Origin: Antedon bifida | Lineage: Eukaryota > Echinodermata > Crinoidea > Comatulida > Antedonidae | NCBI GenBank assembly: GCA_963402885.1 | Contig: OY727103.1 | Coordinates: 12,488,085 to 12,552,084 of the forward strand | Length of the DNA: 64,000 nt | Direction of reading: 5' to 3' | Shown: positions 45,966 through 57,673 of the stretch, piece after piece | Position numbering within the stretch: position 1 is the stretch's first letter | How the letters are laid out: each line of letters begins with the position of its first letter | The notes under the pieces: model-generated | Told to the model about the DNA's origin: nothing | The model's input: the letters and a program-made list of their open reading frames with translations, nothing else | The model's database searches: none | Program-made: the position numbers and the translations under genes

Positions 45966-47780
45966 TTAAGGCAGGTAGTACGTATAGGCCTACCCCACTC
46001 TTCCTCTACCACCACCTCCTTCATCCAAAGTAGTACGTAGGCCTACCCACTCTTCCTCTAACACCACCTCCTTCATCCAAAGTAGTACGTATGCCTACCA
46101 CACTCTTCCTCTAACACCACCTCCTTCATCCAAAGTAGTACGTAGGCCTACCCCACTCTTCCTCTAACACCACCTCCTTCATCCAAAGTAGTACGTATGC
46201 CTACCACACTCTTCCTCTAACACCACCTCCTTCATCCAAAGTAGTACGTAGGCCTACCCCACTCTTCCTCTAACACCACCTCCTTCATCTAAAGTAGTAC
46301 GTAGGCCTACCCCACTCTTCCTCTAACACCACCTCCTTCATTCAAAGTAGTACGTAGGCCTACCCCACTCTTCCTCTAACGCCACCTCCTTCTTCTAAAG
46401 TAGTACGTAGGCCTACCCCACTCTTCCTCTAACACCACCTCCTTCATCCAAAGTAGTACGTAGGCCTACCCACTCTTCCTCTAACACCACCTCCTTCATC
46501 CAAAGTAGTACGTAGGCCTACCCCACTCTTCCTCTAACACCACCTCCTTCATCCAAAGTAGTACGTAGGCCTATCCCACTCTTCCTCTAACACCACCTCC
46601 TTCATTCAAAGTAGTACGTATGCCTACCCCACTCTTCCTCTAACACCACCTCCTTCATCCAAAGTAGTACGTAGGCCTATCCACTCTTCCTCTAACACCA
46701 CCTCCTTCATCCAAAGTAGTACGTAGGCCTACCCCACTCTTCCTCTAACACCACCTCCTTCATTCAAAGTAGTACGTAGGCCTACCCACTCTTCCTCTAA
46801 CACCACCTCCTTCATCCAAAGTAGTACGTAGGCCTACCCCACTCTTCCTCTAACACCACCTCCTTCATTCAAAGTAGTACGTAGGCCTATCCCACTCTTC
46901 CTTTAACACCACCTCCTTCATCCAAAGTAGTACGTAGGCCTACCCCACTCTTCCTCTAACACCACCTCCTTCATCCAAAGTAGTACGTATGCCTACCACA
47001 CTCTTCCTCTAACACCACCTCCTTCATCCAAAGTAGTACGTATGCCTACCCCACTCTTCCTCTAACACCACCTCCTTCATCCAAAGTAGTACGTAGGCCT
47101 ACCCCACTCTTCCTCTAACACCACCTCCTTCATCCAAAGTAGTACGTAGGCCTACCCCACTCTTCCTCTAACGCCACCTCCTTCATCCAAAGTAGTACGT
47201 AGGCCTACCCCACTCTTCCTCTAACACCACCTCCTTCATCCAAAGTAGTACGTATGCCTACCACACTCTTCCTCTAACACCACCTCCTTCATCCAAAGTA
47301 GTACGTAGGCCTACCCCACTCTTCCTCTAACACCACCTCCTTCATCCAAAGTAGTACGTAGGCCTACCCCACTCTTCCTCTAACACCACCTCCTTCATCT
47401 AAAGTAGTACGTAGGCCTATCCCACTCTTCCTCTAACACCACCTCCTTCATTCAAAGTAGTACGTAGGCCTACCACACTCTTCCTCTAACACCACCTCCT
47501 TCATCCAAAGTAGTACGTAGGCCTACCCCACTCTTCCTCTAACACCACCTCCTTCTTCTAAAGTAGTACGTAGGCCTACCCCACTCTTCCTTTAACGCCA
47601 CCTCCTTCATCTAAAGTAGTACGTAGGCCTACCCCACTTTTCCTCTAACACCACCTCCTTCATCTAAAGTAGTACGTACGTAGGCCTACCCCACTCTTCC
47701 TTTAACGCCACCTCCTTCATCTAAAGTAGTACGTAGGCCTACCCCACTTTTCCTCTACCGCCACCTCCTTCATCCAAACC
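45966..47780. repeat. 53-bp minisatellite, about 34 copies
   Basis: The unit is AAAGTAGTACGTAGGCCTAC, then CCCACTCTTCCTCTAACACC and ACCTCCTTCATCC. Each copy carries the palindrome GTAGGCCTAC (in some copies GTATGCCTAC) and a long pyrimidine tract. Copies vary by point changes and a few one-base gaps. This is the largest repeat array of the window. Confidence 0.92.
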
Positions 47781-47814
47781 CTTCATGAGCTTAGATGTTT
47801 GTAAGAAGTTATTA

Positions 47815-47960
47815 CGCCAATCAAAGATTGGTTTTCCACAATGACGCAACGCAACGCATGGACGTAAGCGCAACCCAAGGACGTATGCGCAACGCAAGGA
47901 AGTAAGCGCAACGCAATTAAGTCATTTGACCAATTACGAGACGATTCCCTCAGAAACATA
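47815..47960. repeat. Family A element, left half expanded
   Basis: The arm words GACGCAACGCAACGCATGGA, GTAAGCGCAACCCAAGGACG, TATGCGCAACGCAAGGAAGT and AAGCGCAACGCAATTAAG show the GCGCAACGCAAGGACGTA motif in tandem before TTTGACCAATTACGAG. It shows how the arm can expand. Confidence 0.65.
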
Positions 47961-49133
47961 TATACACCTTGCAATAGTTATAATAGGCAGAGAATATTTC
48001 GATATGCTGCAGTGTTAAGTATTTATCTGTAAATGTTAATCTTTTAGTTTCTAAAAATCCTTTTTATAGCTATGCATACAGATTATTTATTGTCATAAAA
48101 TTCGAAGTATAGAGAGAGACCTAATATGAAATCTGTCTTTAATATACACATATGACGTCACATAGCTCACACAAAGCAATCAATAGCTACTACTATCAGT
48201 GATATTTACAGTATTTTTATTACTTTTTTCAGTCACCTTGATAATATTTTTGAATCACTAAATTATAAAGTCTTTGTAGTAAATCTCGCATTGTGTTCTA
48301 GCTACAAAATGTAATTTATATATGATAGAACCCAGCCTTTGGGCGGGCGGGACACCCCTAATCAGAGGACACGTAGAACCCCTCCTTTGGGACACACACC
48401 CCATATTCAGAGGACATTAGACATGTATTATTTTTGTATTTACACATTTATTTTTCACAATTACCAATTACATTTACAATATTTAATAGTATACAAAAAG
48501 AAGCGAGTGCTTGTCAGTTTGGTAACCATTTAATAATGCATATAAATGTACGGTACACACATCCCAGACAACATTCAACAAAAATGGACACATAGAACCC
48601 ATCTTTTGGGACACTTTCCCTCGAGACAACATTATGTTTTGTCACTACGGGCAGCCCCTTGACACCTCCTCTTACCCCTTCCCTTGATATATTTTGTTTT
48701 ATTTATGTTACAATGTTTATACTTTATATTTGTGGGTAAATAAAAGAAAGAAAGAAAGAAAGAAGAAAATAAAAGGGATACTTTATTGGTTGCCGAATGT
48801 TTTCTATATCTGAATCGTGTCATCGCAAACTGTATTTATCTTGTCATCCATCTTCAGATGTCATCATCATCACTTCAATATCTCCGTTCTTAATTGATTG
48901 ATTAATTGCCGCCAAGTTGCTTAGTTATTGTTTTATAATCTGCCCTTTAGTATCTTATGAAAGATGACACTACAGCTTTCAATTTCTACATCATCTACCT
49001 CGATCGTTATATCAACTTATTTTGGTCGTCGTCGATAGTTGATGAATAACTAAACTGATGTATCTTACAAACTCAATGTACTACTTCAATGTAATTCCTG
49101 TTCTATAGATTGCTTGCTGCGAAGATTTGAAAG

Positions 49134-52100
49134 ATGTTGAAATCGTTTAAACGACCCGTTTGCCTAGGAGATGTATGCTGTTTGCTAAGAGGGGTCACTA
49201 TACTCTGCTTTAAACTGACCATTGTTGAAGCTTTGCAACAAAACTCGTCAGGATTTACTACAAGTGAGTTGCCTTCATTATATTTATATTACAAATACGA
49301 AAATCTCAAAAAGATATTCTTCATGATGAATGCTGCCTCAAAAAAGTTATCACTTAAGCCTGCGTGGTTCCTACTAGAGACGCAAAGCAAGGACCTACGC
49401 GCAACGCAAGCCAGTGGACCAATGTTCGAATAATTTATCGGTTGTGATTGGTCAAATCACTTGAGCTTGGTTCCCACTAGGACGCAACGCAAGTACGTAG
49501 ACGTAACGCAGGCGTGTTGACCAATGATAAGCGACAGTTTGAATAATCCATCGCGTGTGATTGGTCTACTCACTTACGTTGCGTTACGTCCTTGTGTTGC
49601 GTTTCTAGTGGGAACCAAGCATTACGTTGTGTTACGTCCTTGCGTTTCGTCTCTAGTGGGAACCAAGCTTAAGTGTGTATGTGCATTGACACCTGTCCTC
49701 GTTCTACCGTTCCTGTATGGAATGGTAATCGCAATGTAAAGTGGTTGATTATTTCAAACTTAAATATTAATTAGAACAAAAATATACTTTTAAAGGGGTA
49801 CTCTGGGATAAAAAAAAGTGTTTCTTAAAGTGGGCGTCCTCCTATGAATAGCGGATGGTCGTAAGTGCTCCCCTCGTTCGTTCCAGAAAAATGTCCCTTC
49901 AATACCTGCTTTGTGTTCAGTTTTGAGTTCCCTATTTTCACATTGTATATGATTTATTAAGAATAATAAAAAAAGTCGTCTTATCAAAACATGACGATGT
50001 TTTCCAACGACACTTTACAGCGTGGGTGAAATATCTGTCTATTTACATTACAAATTAAATTGTCTCTAAAAAAGGAATTCTAAAATCAGAACTGCATTAC
50101 TGAAATTGAAATCTAGAAATGAATAAATTGAATTTTTTATGAAAATAAAATGTGTAAATAACTCAGTTGCTTTTGTTTTGTATCATCAATCATACGCAGA
50201 AAGAATGATATTTGAATTTGTAAAAATCTTTCTTTTTCGTTAGTATTTGTAATAAAAACACATATATTCTACAATGTAAGTATTTTCGCTTACATTTACA
50301 CTAATCTTTTAAAAGGTAAATCAATAAAATGTAGTTAAATCTACCTTTTAACATTTGTTTCCATTAAAATATATATATAATTTCTATAACACTTTTGTGT
50401 CATCATAAGTTGGAACATTCCATTATTGTTAAATGCAAATTCAAATGTTCACAGTATTACAGAGACACCCCTAAAGCCCGGCGCACACTAGAGCTTCCGA
50501 CTGAGCCAACTGGCACGAGTAACACTTGCCTCACAGTGTGCGCCGGGGATTTCGTGAGGAATCGGCCACGCGTGCCGCTGAGGAAAATATCTATCGTGTT
50601 TAATATTTTTTGGCACGCGTGCCATTTTCCTCAAGTGTGCGCCGAACGTGAGCTTCCTGCTCACTAAAAAATTAAACTGCGCATGACATATTATGTTCTG
50701 ATTTATTATGATATTTCAGCGCGTGCTGTATAGCGTAGTAAGTAATTATCCAATCAGAAAATCGCGTACTGAAGGCGTTTAGTGTGCGTCCGATAGAACG
50801 CGATCATAGTTTGCGGCAAATTTTTTAGTGAGCTAAGTGTTACTCGTGCCAGTTGGCTCAGCCGAAACCTCTAGTGTGCGCCGGGCTTAAACGGCGGGAA
50901 CACTTTGTAGGGTCTCTGTCTCCTTGGTTTCCAATTGTTCGCAACGCAAGGACGCAAACGCACCAACAATAATTTGACCAATCACAACGAGGAGCACCCT
51001 AACTATCGCTTATGATTGGTCAATTCGATGGCGTTGCTCCTACGTCGTTGCGCGCGTCGCGTCCAAAAGTGGGAACCAATTAGCTTAAGGTTCTACTCTA
51101 CATATTTCTTAGAAAAACTGATTTATTTTTGTTTATATTTCAGTGTGTAATTTTAGTGATGGTAGTGTGTATAGCTGTGAACATGGTGGTTTATGTGGAC
51201 CTAACAAGACTTGTCATTGCCAAGCTGGTTACTATGGACACAGCTGCGAGGATCAAGGTAACATGCTCGCAGCCGCCCCTTCATTTGCCTAATACTATTA
51301 TATATTTGCGTAAATAAAATATCATAGAATTTGTATCATTTAATTTTGGCCTATTTTAAAATATTTCAAAATATATAAATAATACACTTGAACATAAAGT
51401 TTGGTGGCGAGGTATACCAGGACCCAATTCTAGCGGATTTGCTCGTATGACCAAATTTGGAACGGGACTTATTGAATATGTAAATAAAATGCATTTTTTC
51501 TTCAATAATTACTTTCTTTTAACCCTCTAGTTGTCACAACCGTGATAGTTGTTTTGATTTGCGTAATGCCACCGATTTGTTGGACTGTACTCTGCATTTA
51601 TGGATGTAAAAATTGTAAGTTACATGTTATTATGTATCCATATGGTTGAAATCAAATGTAGTGACGTCAGCAATTAATGTTTGTTAAAGGCCTATGCTTC
51701 ACTCATACCTTTATTAATGTAATAAGTTGTACCTTAATTTATTATGTAATGGTTTATTTTTAAAGTGAAGATCGGAAATAAAAAGATTTTTTTTCCTTTT
51801 AAAAATAACGCAACTGAGTTGACCAATCACAACCGATACTTCGGATGATCCATGTCGTGATTGGTCAAATAATTGCGGCGCGCGTACGTACTTGCGTTGC
51901 CTCCTAGTAACAACCAAGCGTACTAAATGCGCTGTGACGATTTCTACTTTGGTTTTCAGGCTTAATATTTCAGGTTTATTTTGTCTCTACAAATTTACAT
52001 CACTATACATTGACCTTTTATTAATATCATGTAGTGAATTTTATGTCAATTTTATATGATGGCATCTGATTTATCCATTTTACTTCGAAATGCCAACGTT

Positions 52101-54175
52101 CGTTTTGCATATTTCTTTAGCGTCATGCTTTCTCACAAATTCAATCATAGCATTTATCCGGTTAAAAACTAGGACTCTGTTCCTAAGCGTGCATTTCAAT
52201 TTTCACATTAAATCTAAAGTTCTTTACGTTGCTGCCTATAAATTTAGCCTACTACTGATTTTAATGGTATGATATATTTCATTTTACCCATACGTCGTCG
52301 TCGTCAATTCATGTCGCGACGAACGTACACAAGATTTACACGGGGCGCCGTTTGGAATAAATATACTACATTGTCTGCTGGGTAGAATACATTCCTAGAA
52401 GAATATAACATATTCAATGCATCATACTGTACATTAATGAAATAATAATGTCCCAAATAGTTTTAACAACTAAATTATGATGTCTTTAACTATGCCCCGT
52501 AAGCGTAACTAAGGCGTGGTGTGTGTAAGCGTAACCAAGGCGTGGTGTGTGTAAGCGTAACCAAGGCGTGGTGTGTGTAAGCGTAACCAAGGCGTGGTGT
52601 GTGTAGGCGTAACTAAGGCGTGGTGTGTGTAATCTTTAATAATTTAATTATATAATTATCTTATATCTTAGATATGTGCTTTTTTTTTTGTACCGTGCTA
52701 ATATTATGGGTGACGTCACAATCTTAAATGCACGGAAGACTACAAACGTACACTTCCGTTTCAAAATAAGATTATATGGTATTATACTATAACATTCAAT
52801 CATGTTACTTCACTTGGATATAATATTTACTAAGTACGGAAGCCCGTTCGGGCCACTAGTTAAATATAGAATTAACTAGTGGCCTGAACGGGCTTCCGTA
52901 ACTATGCCTCTTTGATCATCCAATATCTACAACATGGTATCACTTTACAATATTAGGAATGTTACATATAATATTTAAGTAGTCCAATATCAAGTAATGT
53001 AAATGTAACATTTTAATGTTATTTTAATGTTTGAATATACGACACGAATGTGACATAATGTGTATTTAAGCACATCCTCGCCGTCGTCGCAATTTAGTTT
53101 TTGTCATCTCGATGCTTTTTAAGTAATTGTGTCCACAATACGTCTGCTACTGTTGTGTCTTTAATCTGACATTTTTAATCGCGACAGCAGCCGTCTCTAT
53201 AGGCATTCAGCGCCGTCTACTTTTAGACGTGATGTCAATTTCAAATTCAGCGACGTATCTCCTTCTTCTTCTCTAATCGTTACCCTATTATTCATATAAC
53301 GTTTATGTTGTATGTCAGTTTTAAATTGTTGATAGTTTTTGCATGTTACCGTCTTCTTAAGTTGGCAGAATGAGATAAATGATACTCGTGTATGTCAATG
53401 TGTCACAGCCTCAGGATTATGTTTGTAAAACACATGTAATTTTATTCAACATGTATGCTAACGATTAAATGCGATTTTCATTTAATGCAGTTTTTTAGTC
53501 TATAATCTTTGTAGGATTTTTTTTTTTTCATATTTGAGATAAAATAAAGAGTTTTCTTTAAAATACTGACCGGTATAGACTAGAACACATCTTCTGAGAC
53601 TAACCCTATTGGGACGAGCGCGCTCCGATTTTGACATATCAACTAACCAAATTAACTAACCAACCAAATTTCCATTGTACCGTGTTGTTTAAATGACAAT
53701 AAATTATATCGTATCGCGTCCTACATATTTTTGACAGACTATTAATATTAAAAATAGCGCCGCCTTCCCGCCCCATGGATCCACTTCCCTTCGACAAGAA
53801 GCTTTAACAAATAATGTTTTCCATTTCAAACCTACAGACGACAGCAGCCAACGACAGCGGAACATGGACAGCGTTAGCAGGTCTTTCCACACAGACGACG
53901 AGTCAGTACCTGCTGGACTCACTGATCTACCACCATGCTACCATGACGTCACCAATCCATTACACTCACTCCGGTCGTTACAACTAGAGCATTGTGGGAA
54001 TACTGACCATCCTCCGGCCTACGAAGAGGTCATGAAAGTATTTAGAAATATTAAAATTCAAGAAAATAGTAATAACGAAAGGTCAAAGGTTAATACATCA
54101 AGGATATCATTAGGCTCTAAAAATTCGGCATTTTCGTTTGAATTAGAAGATATTGACATGGCGGAAGAAGTTTAA
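49134..54175 (+). CDS. Single-EGF transmembrane protein with PPxY tail, copy A
   Basis: Four coding exons, 49134-49263, 51144-51257, 51531-51614 and 53838-54175, all joined by phase-1 introns, give 221 residues. Exon 1 is a likely signal sequence with hydrophobic GVTILCFKLTIVEA after a long N-region. Exon 2 is one EGF domain with six cysteines (spacing 9-5-5-1-8) and the GYYGHSC ending. Exon 3 is the membrane span (VVTTVIVVLICVMPPICW and on). Exon 4 is the tail with LPPCYHDV and HPPAYEEVM, two PPxY motifs that in known proteins bind WW domains of NEDD4-type ubiquitin ligases. It has the same design as the gene at 59494-62244. The layout recalls membrane-anchored EGF-family ligands, but the tail motifs are unlike the known ones. 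Signal-peptide exon assignment is the least certain part; the last three exons are firm. Confidence 0.75.
49362..49463. repeat. Family A element, 102-bp partial copy
   Basis: CTGCGTGGTTCCTACTAGAG and AACGCAAGCCAGTGGACCAA start the copy. It breaks at GATTGGTCAAATCACTTGA, where the next copy begins. It lies in intron 1 of the EGF-TM gene, about 100 bases after exon 1. Confidence 0.75.
49464..49670. repeat. Family A element, reference-quality full copy
   Basis: GCTTGGTTCCCACTAGGACG begins and TCTCTAGTGGGAACCAAGCT ends the element. The centre is TGTTGACCAATGATAAGCGA, AATAATCCATCGCGTGTGAT and TGGTCTACTCACTTACGTTG. The right arm is partly duplicated (GTTGCGTTTCTAGTGGGAAC, then GTTACGTCCTTGCGTTTCGT). 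Nearly perfect terminal palindromes with no coding capacity mark it as a MITE-like element. Confidence 0.85.
50472..50890. repeat. ~419-bp element with ~60-bp terminal inverted repeats (family D)
   Basis: The left end TAAAGCCCGGCGCACACTAG continues AGCTTCCGACTGAGCCAACT and GGCACGAGTAACACTT. The right end is the reverse complement: AAGTGTTACTCGTGCCAGTT, GGCTCAG, CCTCTAGTGTGCGCCGGGCT. There is a second inverted pair inside (CTCACAGTGTGCGCCGGGG and CTCAAGTGTGCGCCGAACG). It is a non-autonomous DNA-transposon structure in intron 1 of EGF-TM gene A. Confidence 0.75.
50923..51088. repeat. Family A palindromic element
   Basis: TTGGTTTCCAATTGTTCGCA and GTCCAAAAGTGGGAACCAAT are the ends. The centre is TTTGACCAATCACAACGAGG and TTATGATTGGTCAATTCGAT. 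It ends about 55 bases upstream of the EGF exon at 51144. Confidence 0.75.
51800..51917. repeat. Family A element, truncated on the left
   Basis: AACGCAACTGAGTTGACCAA, GTCGTGATTGGTCAAATAAT and TACTTGCGTTGCCTCCTAGT remain. It lies in intron 3 of EGF-TM gene A. Confidence 0.65.
52496..52633. repeat. 26-bp tandem repeat, five copies
   Basis: The unit GTGTGTAAGCGTAACCAAGG followed by CGTGGT is repeated with only one or two changes. It lies in intron 3 of EGF-TM gene A. Confidence 0.85.
52833..52903. repeat. Long near-perfect hairpin
   Basis: AGTACGGAAGCCCGTTCGGG then CCACTAGTTAA faces TTAACTAGTGGCCTGAACGG then GCTTCCGTAACT across a loop of about eight bases. The arms are about 29 bases with one mismatch. 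It is either a tiny foldback transposon or a structured element. Confidence 0.75.
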
Positions 54176-54289
54176 CCTATGACCTCATGTTATCCCAATT
54201 GTCTTCATATTTGCACCTTGGAATCGAATGGTGTTTTTTTTACTAGACCCTGTCCTGTTGTGTCCTGAGAATTCGTCATGACCGGACGC

Positions 54290-54830
54290 AAACCATGTTT
54301 GTTACACGTCCCTATACCTCTGCGTTTTTGATGTGTGGACGGGGTATATTTACGCGTCCTCCTATGCCTCTTGTGTTCTTGATGCGTGGACGGGGTATAT
54401 TTACGCGTCCTCCTATACCTCTTGCGTTCTTGATGTGTGGACGGGGTATATTTACGCGTCCTCCTATGCCTCTTGCGTTCTTGTTGCGTGGACGGGGTAT
54501 ATGTACGCGTCCCTCTAATGCCTCTTGCGTTCTTGATGCATGGACGGGGTATATTTACGCGTCCCCCAAATGCCTCTTGCGTTCTTGGTGAGTGGACGGG
54601 GTATATTTACGCGTCCTCGTGCCTCTTGCGTTCTTGATGCGTGGACGGGGTATATTTATGCGTCTTTGTGCCTCTTGCGTTCTTGGTGCGTGGACGGGGT
54701 ATATTTACGCGTCCTCGTGCCTCTTGCGTTCTTGGTGCGTGGACGGGGTATATTTACGCGTCCTCGTGCCTCTTGCGTTCTTGGCGCGTTCCTATACCCC
54801 TTGAATCGTGGACGGGGTTTAGTAGAAGGC
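54290..54830. repeat. ~50-bp minisatellite just after the stop codon of EGF-TM gene A
   Basis: About eleven copies of GCCTCTTGCGTTCTTGATGC then GTGGACGGGGTATATTTACG and CGTCCT, with variable lengths of 46-51 bases, begin about 115 bases after the stop. The array is probably inside the 3' untranslated region; an AATAAA occurs later at about 55087. Five open frames on the plus strand here are produced by the repeat. Confidence 0.85.
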
Positions 54831-55415
54831 CATTCAATCGAATTAGTACATTTTTATGCTCATTTTATGTATATTTATAAAACAAAATGTAAAAAACTGT
54901 TGTGCACCTTGTATATTTGCATACGATGCATGTGATTAATCAAATCCAAATATTTATTTTCATTCTATTCAGGTTTTCTATATTTAAAAGAGTACTATAA
55001 AGTAATTCAAAATATCAGTCCATATATGGAAATAGTATGTATTTTAAAACGAATCTGCCTATTTATAACCATGATATAAATACATAATAAAAGGCATTTA
55101 TTAAATATACATTCGCGTGCAACGATGTTTTATAGCTCAGGCTTTAGCTGGCTTTATTTTATTGATCCATGTCCAATAATATATATTTTTTAAATTTATA
55201 AACTGTTTTAATTTACTGTAATGAATACAACTACGGTGGTACATCATTTATGAGCAAGCATTTCAATTTAAGTTGATTTGATTTGCATTTATTTGGAAAA
55301 TCGTAACATACAGTAATAACATTATTAATATACTGACGTACGTGAAAATGGGGCAATTATTGAATGTTGTCGAGGAGAGCTCGAAAACTTGGTGGTTAAT
55401 ATGTGTCTGTAGTTT

Positions 55416-55766
55416 TACATTCTAGGCCTCCTACTCTATTTTAGTTTTACATTCTAGGCATCCTACTCTATTGTAGTTTTACATTCTAGGCCTCCTATTC
55501 TATTTTAGTTTTACATTCTAGGCCTCCTACTCTATTTTAGTTTTACATTCTAGGCCTCCTACTCTATTGTAGTTTTACATTCTAGGCCTCCTATTCTATT
55601 TTAGTTTTACATTCTAGGCCTCCTACTCTATTTTAGTTTTACATTCTAGGCCTCCTACTCTATTGTAGTTTTACATTCTAGGCTTCCTACTCTATTTTAG
55701 TTTTACATTCTAGGCCTCCTACCCTATTTTAGTTTTACATTCTGGGCCTCCTACTCTATTTTAGTC
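55416..55766. repeat. 32-bp minisatellite, about eleven copies
   Basis: The unit TAGTTTTACATTCTAGGCCT then CCTACTCTATTT alternates TATTT and TATTG at its end and CTACTC and CTATTC inside. It carries the palindrome TAGGCCT. Confidence 0.9.
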
Positions 55767-56187
55767 AGAGAAGAGTGAAATTACAATCTTATCTGATTTT
55801 CATGATCATAATGAATTGTGGGATATCATCTTTTATGTACGAGTATTTAATATAAGTGGATTTTTCATCAACAAAATTAAATTAAATATAATAAAATAAA
55901 ACGCACGTCTCTGCAGGATGGATTTAGTGTAGTTGGTAAATAATATCGGATGGCCTAAATAATATCGGATGGCCTGAGTATGTTTGATAACCTGAATATG
56001 AATTGGAAGTATCAAACTACTCATATATATTCATGTTCAAGGTTTTGTATTTACATTTTTACGAATATAACACTCTAACTTCTTTTTCCTTTTCTAATTA
56101 AACGATCGAAATGTTCAGTTATAAGTTATTCAAAAGGGCGTTTTGCGCACACACAGTCATAACGTTATACAGTATATAACTGTATTA

Positions 56188-56361
56188 AAGCGTTCCCACT
56201 AACAACGCAACGCAACGCAGTGCTGTATTGCGTAAGTACAAGTGGGAATCGACGACGCATCAGTGCTGCAAACATCGTAGTTTTTAATTCACGCAGGCGG
56301 GGGAAAACAATTATTGGAAGGGAATTTTCTTACGTTGCGTCGCTAGTGGGAACCACGCTTA
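56188..56361. repeat. Family A element with atypical centre
   Basis: GCGTTCCCACTAACAACGCA and TGCGTCGCTAGTGGGAACCA are good ends, but the CCAAT-bearing centre is replaced by unrelated sequence. Confidence 0.55.
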
Positions 56362-57083
56362 ACACGCGCGAACAAGCGCCCCATCTTATGCGCTGTCCGA
56401 AATAAACTCATGCCTCCCCTTTTTTATTTTGTTCGTTTTTCTGGTTTTTTTTATTCTGTAAGTTTGAAGTTCAATACGGGAACTCTACACTTTCCTTACA
56501 TTAACTCACTCTATAGTAATATCAATGTATGTCTCTTATACATATATTATCTAAAGTTACCATACTTATGACGTGTGCTCTGTGTCGTATTCCTATCACA
56601 CAGAAATACTGTACATATTGTTTTCGTTATGTGTACTCAAATTAAATTTATAATTTTCTTTATCATTCTAGTGTTTTATTTATTATAATTGGCTAAAACT
56701 CAGACATAAACCCGTCCATAAAATACATATTGCACTAAATACGTAAAAACAAATATTTTATTTTTGTATATCACAACATTACATTTCCCCTTGTTCATTT
56801 CTGAGGAAAATGTTAATAGGAGTGCAGTCCCCTGAATACGCGGGGTCACAAAGAAGGTGTGAAGATACTACGAATAGATTCGTCAGCCCCGACAAAACAT
56901 ATAATTATATTTTTCATAAGGAATTCCATATTTTTGGCCGTTGACGCAAACCATAGTTTTCGAACAAAAACCAATTCAGAATATCATTTATTAAAAATCA
57001 AGTAATTTCCATGGCAACAGATGACTCACCTGAATCATTAAAGCGTTACGTATCTACTAATGAGTTACGGTGTGATATTTGAT

Positions 57084-57158
57084 AATACATTGAATGTTGT
57101 GTACATAATACATTGAATGTTGTGTACATAATACATTGAATGTTGTGTACATAATACA
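57084..57158. repeat. 23-bp tandem repeat, about three to four copies
   Basis: ATAATACATTGAATGTTGTG TAC is repeated head to tail with almost no variation, which indicates recent expansion. Confidence 0.75.
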
Positions 57159-57385
57159 TCATTGCTACTTTAAAGCATTCATGTTCACAGAACTAAGACA
57201 CTCGAGTTTATTATCAACATTGCTTTTAGTATTCAAACTTCATTCAAATTTCCTGTTGTAGAGTTCTAATATTTGCTAATACTAACACTGTTCGGATGCA
57301 GAATAAAGAGTTTATTCCGGCCTCCTCATCATGTTCTTTAACAATGTCACCTATAACACCCATCATCTGCATCACCAATAGGTTA

Positions 57386-57540
57386 AAGCTTTATTCCCAC
57401 TAGCACTCAACGCAATGACGTAACGCAACGCAATTGATTTGATCAAACACAAGCGATGGGATATTCGAACAGTGGCTTGTCGCTAACTCGCTTGCGTTGC
57501 GCGTACGTCCTTGCGTTGCGTCTCTAGTGGGAACCACGCA
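57386..57540. repeat. Family A palindromic element
   Basis: AGCTTTATTCCCACTAGCAC and GTCTCTAGTGGGAACCACGC are the ends. The centre is TTTGATCAAACACAAGCGAT. The CCAAT boxes are mutated in this copy. Confidence 0.75.
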
Positions 57541-57673
57541 TAAGGACGTAAGCCGCAATGCAAGCGAATTGACCAATCAAAAGCTAGGCTTATTCCAACT
57601 GTTGTTTGTGATTGGTCAATTCGTTTGCGTTGCGGCTTACGTCCTTGCGTTGCATCGTAGTGAGAACCAAGGT
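57541..57673. repeat. Family A element joined to the previous copy
   Basis: AAGGACGTAAGCCGCAATGC, TTGACCAATCAAAAGCTAGG, TTGTGATTGGTCAATTCGTT and TGCATCGTAGTGAGAACCAA follow directly. The two copies share the GGAACCACGC junction. Confidence 0.75.

Larger units (their letters stand above)
40047..49133. other. Gene-poor intergenic region between RAD54L2 and the first EGF-TM gene
   Basis: No exon is supported in about 9 kb. The RAD54L2 promoter should lie just above 40046, with untranslated exons possible up to about 41.7 kb. The rest holds the 35-bp minisatellite (42333-42970), a family B element (44020-44167), a SINE-like tail (44215-44437), a 30-bp repeat (45150-45272), the 53-bp minisatellite (45966-47780), a family A copy (47815-47960), and two stretches sharing GAGGACA and TTTGGGACAC words (48336-48640). 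The open frames at 43464-43784 and 44857-45157 are pyrimidine-rich, low-complexity sequence. Confidence 0.5.

Noticed and set aside
45966..47780. CRISPR-like array of regular 53-bp units
   Set aside because: The units are head to tail without unique spacers, in a eukaryotic genome. It is a minisatellite.
54295..54935. Plus-strand open frames up to 131 codons
   Set aside because: They cross a minisatellite of about 50 bp after the stop codon of EGF-TM gene A. The translations are only the repeat read in different frames.
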